Assembly: GCA_001600695.1 (NCBI GenBank)
Contig: BCKQ01000011.1
Span: forward strand, 162,512 to 226,511
Reading direction: 5' to 3'
Origin: Ascoidea asiatica
Taxonomy: Eukaryota; Ascomycota; Saccharomycetes; Ascoideales; Ascoideaceae
DNA: 64,000 bases
This document shows, piece by piece, positions 42,780 through 52,852 of this stretch; the stretch's first letter is position 1; each line of letters begins with the position of its first letter. The translations under genes were made by a program, and so were the position numbers. The notes beneath the pieces are model-generated. The model was given only the letters and a program-made list of their open reading frames with translations. It did not search any database and was not told where the DNA came from.

Positions 42780-43424
42780 ATTTGAATTTGAATTTGAAAT
42801 TAATTTTAAATTATAATCAAGTTTTAAATAAATATGATTAATTGATCAATAGATCTATTGATCAAATAGATCAAATTAAATATGTATATTATAATAATGT
42901 AGGAATAGAATATAAATGAAAGATTTAGTAAGTAATAGGAATAAAAGAATAGATATGATACAAAATAATAATAACTTAGATTTAATATATAATATATGAC
43001 AAAAAAGCAAATCAATAAAATAAGTATGAAATTAGAATACTTGGAAGAAATTATTTGGATTGTGAAGAATTATAAAATTGTGATTATCAGGTACTTTTAG
43101 TTGATATTAATATTTCATTCAATAAAGTGATAAATATATTTCACTATTTCACTATTTTAGTATTAGTATTAGTATTGGTATTGGTATTGGTATTGGTATT
43201 GATATTTTAGTAGTATTTTAGTAACACTGTCACTTGAAGGAGTCTCGTTTTGATTTCAGCATGGCGCTGGATTTCATGCACAGAATCTTCCACAGCTCAC
43301 AAGCGCTGAGGCCGTGCAGGCNCTGACTCAGTGCTTACGTGATTTCACGCTCTAAATTCGGTGAGTGTGTGTGGCGCAGTAGTCAGTATCAAACACCGGC
43401 CGATCCCGCCGCAGTCGCCTGACC

Positions 43425-43508
43425 GCGTTGTTGCTTTTCGCGTTCAGCGTTGCTTTTTGCATTGCGTTCAGCATTGCTTTTTTCGCGTTTGGCGTCGTTG
43501 CTTTTCCC
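43425..43508. repeat. Imperfect GC-rich direct repeats (GCGTT..TTGCTTTT)
   Basis: Four imperfect units of about 20 bases share GTTGCTTTT or ATTGCTTTT followed by CGCGTT or GCGTTC. Two of the units carry the CGCGAAA core on the reverse strand, so the repeat multiplies possible factor sites. Confidence 0.6.
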
Positions 43509-43612
43509 CAGGCGCGTTTCGCTTATCACCTCCGTGAATCCGTGTAAGTAAAGTGAGAGTGAAATACGGAATTATATTTTCCGGTCACGTTGTTTATTGG
43601 ATTACATTTATT

Positions 43613-43621
43613 TCACGTGAC
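43613..43621 (+). promoter_or_regulatory. TCACGTGAC Cbf1-type site
   Basis: Palindromic TCACGTGA plus C, an ideal RTCACGTG-type match on one strand, 237 bases before the SPC25 ATG. Confidence 0.45.
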
Positions 43622-43857
43622 TTGCAGAACCCTTTTCTATATCTTGGTTTATTTCCCGATTTGGTTGTTTATTTATTTGTTTATCAGACTTCGATAAATG
43701 AATCAAATCAAATCAAATCAAATCATTTGAATCAATGGAAATATCGATTAATCAATGGGAATTAATTACTAATAATCAATCAATTCAATGAACAAGATAT
43801 AATAAGATACTGAAAGAAATTACATATATCCATTATCCAATATTCAATAGTTACTAA

Positions 43858-44583
43858 ATGTATTCAAATATAACTCAATCAATATTCAAAACTGATGATC
43901 TTAAAAATAGATTATCTTCATTTCAAAATAATACATTTAATATAAAAAAAGATTTATTAATAAATGATATATTATTATATAAGAAATTAAAAACTGAAGA
44001 AATAAATAATTTAATTCAATTTAAAAATAATGAAATTATAGAAATTAATAATTTAAAAAAATTTGAATTAAATTTAAATGATAATTTAATTAATGAATCA
44101 AAAATTTTACAAAATCAATTTTTAGAATTAAATAATTTAATTAAAAAAGAAAAAAATCTTTTAATTGAGAAAAATAAATTAATTGAGAAAATAAATTTAA
44201 TTAAATTAAAAATTGAATTAAATGAAAAAAATTTAAATAATCATTTAAAAAATTATTTNAAATTAAATAATATTAATGATTTAAAATTTTTAAAATTAAA
44301 TGAATCTTTATTAGGTTTAAAAATTGATGGTATTAAAGATGATATTATTAAATTTCAATTCATTAATTTATTTCCAAATTCAAATTCAATTGCTTTTATA
44401 ATCTTAGATTTATCAAATGATAATGATAATAATTATAAAATTTTACAAACTTTTCCAAAATTAAATGAAATTGATCAAAATTCTTTAAATTCTCAATTAA
44501 ATATATTAAATAATTCAAGAAATATTGTTAAATTTCTTAAAATTTCAAGATCTATATTCATAAATAATATTAAAAATTCTTAA
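43858..44583 (+). CDS. SPC25: Ndc80-complex kinetochore protein Spc25
   Basis: A 241-residue protein. Residues about 25-140 are a Lys/Glu/Asn/Leu-rich coiled coil. The C-terminal globular RWD-like domain starts with LNESLLGLKIDGIKDDIIKF, the diagnostic Spc25 motif (LGLKIE...D.LKF), and continues FIILDLSNDNDNNYKILQTF and SRNIVKFLKISRSIF. Spc25 pairs with Spc24 to anchor the Ndc80 complex to the inner kinetochore. Length is close to S. cerevisiae Spc25 (221). Upstream ACGCGAAA boxes suggest cell-cycle transcription. Its stop is only 34 bases from the stop of the convergent scaffold gene. Sequence is extremely A/T-biased (Asn, Lys, Ile, Leu), as in the neighbouring genes. Confidence 0.85.
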   Translation: MYSNITQSIFKTDDLKNRLSSFQNNTFNIKKDLLINDILLYKKLKTEEINNLIQFKNNEIIEINNLKKFELNLNDNLINESKILQNQFLELNNLIKKEKNLLIEKNKLIEKINLIKLKIELNEKNLNNHLKNYXKLNNINDLKFLKLNESLLGLKIDGIKDDIIKFQFINLFPNSNSIAFIILDLSNDNDNNYKILQTFPKLNEIDQNSLNSQLNILNNSRNIVKFLKISRSIFINNIKNS

Positions 44584-44617
44584 ATTTATAAAAACATAAA
44601 ATTATACATTATTGTAT

Positions 44618-45138
44618 TCATTCAAAATCTTGCAGTACTAATAAACTCATTAAATCATATCCATATGTAATTCCAATTTCATCATTATTAATAATCATCT
44701 TACTTAATTCTTTAATCTTAAAACATATATTTTCAATTGATTTTTGTGTATTATCTTCAATATTATTACTATTATTCAAATATTTATTTTCTTTAAAATC
44801 AAATTCAATAAATCTTGAATTACATCCTCTAATAATTCCAAAAATTGTTGAATTACATTCCATTAAAATTGATTCAATTTTTAAAAGTTCTTTATTTTTA
44901 TTATTATTACCTTTATAATATCTATTATGATTTTCATTATATTTAATTTCCCAAAATTTATTTATACCTTTTCTTATAGTTTTTATTGCAATTAATTCTG
45001 CTTGTCTTTTGGCAAAAGTTATTTCTCTTGATGATGATAATGGTGCAAATATTGGTATATCAATTAATCTATCATTAATTATTTCTTCATTATTTATATT
45101 TTCATTACTACTATTAAATTCATTAAATTCACTAAAAA

Positions 45139-45189
<51 letters not shown>

Positions 45190-47986
45190 AATTTTTACCT
45201 TCTGGAATTTTATTTAAAACTTTATTTAAATTTGGAAATCTTGGTCCATTTCTAATACTTGGTGTTAAATCATCAATATAATTTGCTCGAATTTCAATTT
45301 TTAAATTTGGTAAAAGTTCTTTATTCCATTCACTATAATATGTTATTAATGGTATTGAAATATATTCTTCAGAAGTAATTGGTAAAGTTAATCGAATTCC
45401 TGAAAGATTTTTATAAAATTGTTTAAATCTATATCCCATTTCAATATTTAAATTAATCAAAAATATTTTAGAATATCCTGGTTTAAGATCTTTAAAATTA
45501 AATTCATCTTCAAATTTATTATTACCTAAAATACTTTTACTATTATTAATATGATTATTATCATTATTTCCATCTTCAAATAATCTTTCATCTGAAATTT
45601 TAATTTCTTCAATTAATTCATTTATTGGATCAATTCCCGATAATTTATAATTATTTAATGATCTATTAATTTCTTCTTTATTAAAATCTAAAAATTCTCC
45701 TTTTTCAATTTTCAATTGTTCAATTAATGATCCAAGTTTAACTTTTAATTTTGGTATAGAAATTTCATGAAATTCTCTAATCAATTTATCTAATTCAAAA
45801 TCTTTAAAATTTTTAATTCTACTCATTCTTGATCCAAATTCTTTACCATTAAAATGATATAATTTTTCTAAAATTTTCAGTGAATAATCATCATATTTTG
45901 GTCCATTTAAAAATGAATGTATAGTAAAATGATTTTCTTCAATCATAATATGTAATCTTTTATTAATATCATCATCTAAAATATTATCTGAGAAACTCAT
46001 TTTTTTATTATTTAAAATTCCATTTGGTGAATCAAAATATCCATTTATTAATATTATTTTTTTAACAATATTTGAATTATTTATTTCACATTCTGGCCAA
46101 GTTTGAATAATATCATTACATTTTTCTGCAAATAATGAAAATTCATCAAATGAATTACTTATTATTTTTTTATTAGTTTTTAAATCAATATTATCATGAA
46201 TTGCTACAGTTTCATCAATATAATTTATCCAATTATTCCAATGACCATCAGCACTTATTCTTTCACTAAATTTTCCAATACTTTCACCATTTTTACCAAC
46301 TAAAATCAATCCTAATTTATCGTCTGGATTCAAGGAATAAATTAAATTTTTAAGTTTCTTAATTAATTCAATTTTATATTCTTCATTTGATATTTTTTTT
46401 TCATAATTAAATATTGAAATTCCAATAATTAATCTTAAGGGTAATGGATCAGGTTCTGGTAAAGTTTTTAATAATAAATATATTGGTAAATTAAGTCCCT
46501 TTTTTTCATGTTCATGAATTTCTTTAATATAAGTTGGTATTAAATTATCATTTTTTAATAAATCCCAAGCATTTGTTGTTAATTGATATAAAGAAGTTTT
46601 TTTAGAAGTTTTTCCTTTACTTTTTAAAAGATTAAGAAAATATGATCTCCACTTAGTTATGATTCTTTTATCATCAGAATGAACTTCAACTTCAGGTAAT
46701 GAAGATATTTTACAATTTAACAGTAAAGTATTATCATCAATTTCCGTTATTGAAGATATATCAGATTTTGTTTTTATATAACCACCTATTTCAGTACCAT
46801 CATTATCAAGTATTAAAATTGCTTCATCAAATAAATAACATTGGGCATCTAAATATTCAGTACCATCAATTAAAGTAAAATTAAGATAATCAAACATTTT
46901 CAAAGAACCTATTTTTTGAAAGTTTATTGATTGTCGTATTTGAATATTTGAATTTAAATTATTAATAATTTTCAAAGTTATTTTATTTTTAATTTCTTCT
47001 TCAAATTTTTTTTCATTATTATTTTTAATATTGGAATTAATATAAGGTACTTTAATATGTAAAGCACATGGTAAATTATAATTTTTATTTGAAGCTCTAA
47101 AAGTAATTTTTTTTTGTTCTGGTATTATTCTAATTACAGGTTTTAATAATTTTTTCATTAAATCATTACTTGCAGATAATGAATTTAATGAATTTCTTTT
47201 TCTTATATTTTCTGGTAAAATTTTTTGTTTTAAGGCATCATCAGGATTTTCTAATAAATTTGATTGTAAATAAACTTCATAATCATTAAGATAATCAATA
47301 AAATTTTCTTTATTTGAGGTTGAAGTTGAAATTGAAGATAAACTTTCTTTATTACTAAAAATAAAATCATCATTATTACTATCAATTGAATCAGCCAGTG
47401 TTAAATATTTTGCAAAAATTTTATCCTGATCAGCTTCTCTTGAAGGTTCAGTTTCACTTAAACATAATGGACAAAAAAGTTTATTTTGAATATTTTCTTT
47501 ATCCATAAATATTAAAAAACAATTAATATGACAATGATGAGAACATGATAAAGGTATAATTTCTTCACCAGGTAAAGTATCTTCTAAAGATATTTCACAA
47601 AAACAACATGTCATTGGAGTAAAAGATTGTTTACTTGAACGTCTTGATCTTATACTTGAATTCAATAAATGTGAAATATGGGTAGAGTTATGAGTAGAAT
47701 TATGATTAGAACTACTATTGGAACTAGAATTTGAATTAGGATTAGAATTTGAATTTGAATTATCTAAATGAGATGATAATCTTAAAGAAGGCATTGAGAT
47801 TTTTTTTTTTGATTGTAAACTTGAATGTTTTGAGCGAAAAGTTGAAAATGTTGAAAATGTTGAATCATAATTTGATAATGAATTTGAAATAATTGAATCA
47901 TTTGGAGATGATATATTTGAAGGAGATATTATTGATGGAGATGATTTTTTTCTTCTTGATAAAAGTGAATTTCTTGTATAACTCAT
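44618..47986 (-). CDS. FAR1: FAR1/STE5-like pheromone-response scaffold
   Basis: A 1122-residue protein with the Far1/Ste5 layout. N-terminal basic Ser-rich region, with an RKKSS cluster at 12-16. RING-H2 domain from C127: CCFCEISLED, LSCSHHCHINCFLIFMD, FCPLC, then EPSREADQDKIFAKYL. A PH-like domain follows at about 340-450 (GTEYLDAQCYLFDEAILILD; EVEVHSDDKRIITKWRSYF). A VWA-like domain runs about 495-700 (PLPLRLIIGISIF, LNPDDKLGLILVGKNGESIG, HWNNWINYIDE). A C-terminal beta-rich part contains an Asn run. The RING helps bind G-beta-gamma; the PH domain binds membrane. RING and VWA wording seem closer to Far1 (Cdk inhibition and polarity) than to Ste5 (MAPK scaffold), but the two are paralogues. 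The final codons include a CTG at 44633. Confidence 0.85.
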
Positions 47987-48021
47987 GAATCAGTTAAATT
48001 GAGATAAAAGTAAATAGAGGA

Positions 48022-48063
<42 letters not shown>

Positions 48064-50437
48064 TAAGTTATATTTATATATTATATTTTAATATACAATA
48101 ATATGATTATATTGTATAATATGAGATTTTGATAAGATAATGATTATGATGAGATAAAAATGGTAGATAGTAATTGATTTTAATTGAATTAAAAAGTATT
48201 TAAATTATCTTAATTATAATTAAATTACAAAAATAAAAGGATATCAGATTTTTTGATTCTTTTATTGTTTAAATAATTGATTAATAAATTTGAATTTTCT
48301 TTTTCTTTTCTTTAGATTTGGGATACCCCTTAGTTTATAAGAATAAACATTTTAATTTATTTGATAAATCAAAAAAACAAAAAAAAAAAAAAAAAGGATA
48401 NATAGTGGGAATATGAATGATAATAGGAATGGGACTGAAAGTGGGTAATTANTTGATTATTAAATCTTCATTACAGTAATTTTACAGTATTTTTACAAAA
48501 AGTATAGTAATAATAATTTAAGATTAAAATTTTCGGGTTTATTAGTATCAAAAATTGTTCGAGATTTGTAAAAATGTATTTAAATGGTAAGTAAAGTTAA
48601 ATTTCAGTAATTTTTTTATAAATTTTCATTAAATTTTTGATAAAGATTATACAATTTATTAAGTTTATACAGGNTATAAAGTTTATTTATTAAAAGAAAC
48701 AAGAAAAAAAAGTATTGAGGAGTATCAGAATAAAAGTCAAAAACAGTCTCAAACCAAAAGTGTAACTAAGGTGTAAAATATGTAAATGTGCTAAAAACTC
48801 CTGTAGGAAAATAATGAACATGAAAAGAAACTGTATAAAATGAACCAATAGATATGAGAATAGTGATAATATTTAGTGAAAAGTAAAGATACAAATAAAT
48901 ATACACCAGCTTAACAAAAGTAGAGACATTTAGCTCGAGTGGGATTTTTAGACCAGAAGAGTCCCATTTTGAGCCACTACAGGAATCTCTCACTTTCCAG
49001 TTCAGTTTCAGTGTAAGTCTCTGCGCTGCNCTGCACCCAGTCCACCGACAAGAACACAAAAGTCTCTGTCTCAGGGGGCGGTCTTCACCGGTGGCAGTGG
49101 CTGGTGAGGAAAGAAAAAGAATGAACAACCTGACTAAGAGACGATGAAGTTAACTGAATTAATTATCTGTATAAAAAGACGAAGAAGAAAGAGCAAAATA
49201 ATATGGACAATAATCATACTTGAATTATCGAAAATCATTCATTTAAAAGATCCACAAAATTGAAAGAACCTGATACAATACACCGACGATTCCAAATGTG
49301 GCAAATCAAAGAGTCAAGATTCAATAAATAGAATGTTAGAACTAATAAGATATAATAAACTACAGTACTGANAATTACTTAAGAAAAAGAAGAACCAAAT
49401 AATGTAAGTAACGTTAACTGATTGAATAAATTAATTAAATTAATCGGTTAGTCAGTTAATCAATTTATAGTCTGCAGAACTTGGGAATTACTGAAGTTGC
49501 CCCAAAACGCATTCACCTCTACCAGTATTAGTAACATTAGATTTTTCTTCTCATAGGAAGGAAAGGTGACTGAAACTGTGGATGGAACTGCCGATGTGTG
49601 TGAATACAACAGGGCTCGTATTTTGCTTTAAAGTTGAGCAGCCTCTGCCATCTGAGACACACAATCAAACAGTTCCACTAGCCACTGTCCCCTAGCCACT
49701 GTCCATAAGCCATAGGCCTCTAATTTCAAGCCATGTTTTACTTGCCACTGTCCCATAGACTAGCGTTTGACCAGGTACTCTAACGCACTACCATTAAATC
49801 AATAGCAGTACCGTATATTTGGTCTCCAAAAATATATTGGAGTCAGTCGGGTAATGGCCACACGTTGTTTCTTCTTTTTGTGCTTCTTGTGCTTCCTGTG
49901 ATGTTTTAGCTTCTTCTTCTTTTCCCATCAGTTATATCTCAGAAATATAACAAAAATCTAAACAATCCAATCTTTCAACGTGAGGATAGTTCACTTTTGT
50001 GCTTTGTAGCTTTATTACAGCCCAAAAATCTATTATCTTAAAAACAAGCAAATTTAATCCAATTTTCAAAATTTCACTTGAAAGATATTTCAAAATTTCA
50101 TTTTATTAATAATTGAAATTTCAATTGAAAGTATTTTTATAACCAATTCTTTTTCAAATAATATATTTCACTTCTTTACTGCTATTCATATGTTTTTTAA
50201 CTTGAAGGCTTTATCGTATTAAGAAGTACCGTATTTCTGGATTTGACATTACGTAATAAAAATAAATATGTTATATTCCCGTTTTTAATGTTATTCGCCT
50301 AAGAACTTTGGATTTATTGAAATTAAAAGTTAGCTTTTAGTAAATTTAATTGAATTTAATTAATCGATAAAAATTTATCAATAAAATAATTGATGAATCA
50401 AATAAATAATAATTCAATTTAATAATCATTTTTTAAA
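47987..50437. promoter_or_regulatory. 2.45 kb intergenic region between the FAR1-like gene and NHP10
   Basis: The longest gene-free stretch. 47987-48760 is AT-rich with an (AT)n run at 48033-48060. GC-richer patches lie at 48900-49110 and 49540-49900. CTAGCCACTGTCC occurs twice in tandem (49678-49704) and TTGCCACTGTCC once more at 49742-49753. The 120-codon reverse frame at 48766-49128 shows no domain. I looked for U1, U2, U4-U6, SRP RNA and tRNA B-box patterns and saw none. Confidence 0.4.
49676..49753 (+). repeat. CTAGCCACTGTCC repeats
   Basis: Two tandem 14-base units and one degenerate copy. The 13-mer CACTAGCCACTGT at 49676-49688 also occurs at 7702-7714 in another promoter. It may be a transcription-factor site. 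Confidence 0.6.
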
Positions 50438-51460
50438 ATGAAAGAAGTAAAATCACTTATACCAAATGAGTCTGAAAATAGAAAATTTAAACAAAAATGT
50501 AAAGATTTAAAAAGAAGAATTGCAGAAATTGAAGAAAATAATGAAATTGCAGCTTTAGCAATTTCAAGAGAAAAAATTGCAATAAAACGTATAAGACTTG
50601 AATTTACAATATTATTAGAAAGATTAGAACAAAGATCTATAATTCCAATTGATGATTCTGAAGGTGATGCAACAATTTCAGATAATGAAATTGAAAATGA
50701 AAAAAAATTAAATAATTCAAAATTAAATAATTCAAATAAAAAATTTAAAAAAAATTATTATTTAAAAAATAATAAATTAAGAGATCCTGAATTACCAAAA
50801 AGACCAACAAATGCATATTTAATATTTTGTGAATTAGAAAAAGAAAAAATTAGAAAAAATTTAGAAGAACAATCTCCTGGAATTTCAACTGATTTATCAA
50901 GAGGTTTAACTGATGGTTGGAAAAGTCTTGGTGATGAAGGTAAAAGACCATATTATAAATTATATGAAGAAGATAAAGCAAGATATGATAAAGAAATGAA
51001 AATTTATAATGCAAAATCTTCTAAAACAGCAAATACTACAAATACTACAAACACTACAACTACCACTAATCCAACTGCTAATCCAAATACTAATAATACT
51101 ATAGAACCTATACCAAATGCTATTATAAATGTAAATTCACCTCAAAATAATGAAAGTTATGAATCAACATATATTCCAACTCCGATAAGTTTAAATTCAA
51201 TTGAAAATATCAATTTACCAGAAAATATTAATAGAATTCAAGAAGTAAATTTAAATTCTGAATTAAATCCAAATATAAATAATCAATTATCATTAGATAA
51301 TGTTACCAATAATGAAATAGATTCTATAAACTCAGTATCTTTAGAAAATAATGATATTAATTCAAACTCTGAAATTCAAAATAATGAAGTTTTGAATAAT
51401 AATACAGAATTTCAACAACAGAATAATAATTTAGATACTGNTATAAATATAAATCAGTGA
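50438..51460 (+). CDS. NHP10: INO80 complex HMG-box subunit Nhp10
   Basis: A 340-residue protein. The N-terminal 70 residues form a coiled region with the Nhp10 signature LAISREKIAIKRIRLEFTIL and LLERLEQR. A Lys/Asn-rich basic linker leads to one HMG box, about 118-190: RDPELPKRPTNAYLIFCELE, LSRGLTDGWKSLGDEGKRPY and YKLYEEDKARYDKEMKIYN. The box recognises DNA structure and helps INO80 bind nucleosomes and breaks. The remaining 150 residues are Asn/Thr-rich and disordered; S. cerevisiae Nhp10 has only 203 residues, so the tail is an expansion. It converges with PRP11. One N lies near the C-terminus. Confidence 0.92.
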   Translation: MKEVKSLIPNESENRKFKQKCKDLKRRIAEIEENNEIAALAISREKIAIKRIRLEFTILLERLEQRSIIPIDDSEGDATISDNEIENEKKLNNSKLNNSNKKFKKNYYLKNNKLRDPELPKRPTNAYLIFCELEKEKIRKNLEEQSPGISTDLSRGLTDGWKSLGDEGKRPYYKLYEEDKARYDKEMKIYNAKSSKTANTTNTTNTTTTTNPTANPNTNNTIEPIPNAIINVNSPQNNESYESTYIPTPISLNSIENINLPENINRIQEVNLNSELNPNINNQLSLDNVTNNEIDSINSVSLENNDINSNSEIQNNEVLNNNTEFQQQNNNLDTXININQ

Positions 51461-51565
51461 TTTTACTATTTTAAAATTTAATATAACTTTTTATGTCATT
51501 ATGTTTATTGCTAATTAAAATAAACTTTATATAATACAAATTTTTTATTTTCCTATAACATTTTT

Positions 51566-52279
51566 TTAACTATCATTTTGATCTTCTTTAAATATTAATT
51601 GTATAAAATATTCTTTTGTATCCTTATCAAAAAATGTCCAAAAATTTTCATTTTCTTTATCCATTTCTTTACTTGGAATTTTAAATCCAATATTTTCATA
51701 TGGTTCTNCGCTAACAACTAAATATTGATAATTACTATCTTTTGGAAAATCAACTTCTTGTTCATAACTACTTAAAATTTTATAATTTGGAATTATATCT
51801 TTAGAAATTTTAGGAAATTGAATTTGAAACGTTATACCAAGATTATATGATATTGGATCTCTAATTTTAGTTACTTTATAACCTGGTTTACCTATTTTAA
51901 CATATTTTCTTTTTGGAATTGTTGAATAACTTAATTGATTAGATATTAAATTTTGTGTTTTATTAATTTTTTGAAAATTATCATTAATTGAATCAATATG
52001 AGAATGTTTTGCATCTTGATCTGCTCTTCTTTGTAAATTTGTTTGATGTTTTTTACCTTGAGTATGATTCAAAAAAGAACCTTCAGAGGCATGAGTTGTA
52101 AAACATAATCGACATTCTAATAATCCTAAATGATTTCTAAAAACATATGGATCATTTTCTATATCTATTCGATTTGATAAAAGTTCTCGTACTCTTTCTC
52201 TTCGATGAGCATTTTCTTCACTTGCAGTGGCAACTCCACCACCTCCTTTTTTGGAACCAACTCTATTCTGATAATCCAT
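51566..52279 (-). CDS. PRP11: Splicing factor 3a subunit Prp11 (SF3A2)
   Basis: A 237-residue U2 snRNP protein. The N-terminus is classical: MDYQNRVGSKKGGGGVATAS followed by NAHRRERVRELLSNRIDIEN and DPYVFRNHLGLLECRLCF. A matrin-type C2H2 finger is formed by C-R-L-C and HTQGKKH (about residues 57-82). The C-terminal half has the SF3A2 beta region GKPGYKVTKIRDPISYNLGI, TFQIQFPKI and EPYENIGFKIPSKEMD. SF3a helps U2 snRNP engage the branch site, relevant to the TACTAAC-type introns seen in SRV2, NAM9 and PPG1. It is divergent from PPG1. Confidence 0.94.
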   Translation of the reverse strand: MDYQNRVGSKKGGGGVATASEENAHRRERVRELLSNRIDIENDPYVFRNHLGLLECRLCFTTHASEGSFLNHTQGKKHQTNLQRRADQDAKHSHIDSINDNFQKINKTQNLISNQLSYSTIPKRKYVKIGKPGYKVTKIRDPISYNLGITFQIQFPKISKDIIPNYKILSSYEQEVDFPKDSNYQYLVVSXEPYENIGFKIPSKEMDKENENFWTFFDKDTKEYFIQLIFKEDQNDS

Positions 52280-52852
52280 TATAAATTCAAATAACTTAGC
52301 TTGTTTCTATATATATAAATATTCCTTTATCAGATATAATTCTGTGAATATATTTCAAAATAAACCTCAAAAATTAGTGAAATCAAAAAAATATTTATTC
52401 AAAAAATCGTATAAACCAAAATTCAAATAAAATAAAAAACAAGGNCACGTGTATATATTACTTGTTAATGATACAATATGATAGAGTTGACGCTTACGCC
52501 AGCCATGTTAGGTTTCTGCGCTGTAACTGTTACTGTATTTTAGATACACCTAACATTATTTGAAGNTTTGTCAAAAGCTGCATTTTATGAAGATTTGATT
52601 ATTTATTCTACGAAGAAGACAATATAAGAAACAAGTAATGGTTAATTGAATTGGAAGCATTTAAAACGATTTCAATCATCCCCTTTTTTTTTTTCTCCTT
52701 GGTATATTTCTCTTAAAATCTGAGAGGCTCGTTTTTAAAAACGTTTATGTTTCAAATCTCCAGATCAAAGAAATCAATACCAATCAATAACATTCATTGA
52801 AACAATTTAAAGATTTTGAAATCATTAAAAATAAAATTACATCAATTTAGAA
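52280..52852. promoter_or_regulatory. PRP11/PPG1 divergent promoter
   Basis: 573 bases, including a CACGTG box at 52446-52451 and a GC-richer patch 52440-52560 (GACGCTTACGCCAGCC). A T-run lies at 52684-52695. No RNA gene is seen. Confidence 0.4.

Larger units (their letters stand above)
42780..43857. promoter_or_regulatory. TAO3/SPC25 divergent promoter with G1/S-type boxes
   Basis: 1078 bases with a pronounced GC-rich island at 43220-43560, very unlike the flanking genes. Seen: TTTTCGCGTT at 43435-43444, TTTTTTCGCGTTT ending at 43490, GGCGCGTTTCGC at 43511-43522 (reverse strand ACGCGAAA or GCGAAACGCG), TTACGTGATTTCACG around 43335-43350, and TCACGTGAC at 43613-43621. The cluster resembles hybrid MCB/SCB elements bound by Mbp1/Swi4-Swi6. 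A GTATTG/GTATTA repeat lies at 43158-43202. Confidence 0.55.

Noticed and set aside
48766-49128. 120-codon reverse frame in the FAR1/NHP10 region
   Set aside because: Hydrophobic but without a family match, and the first half is GC-island translation.
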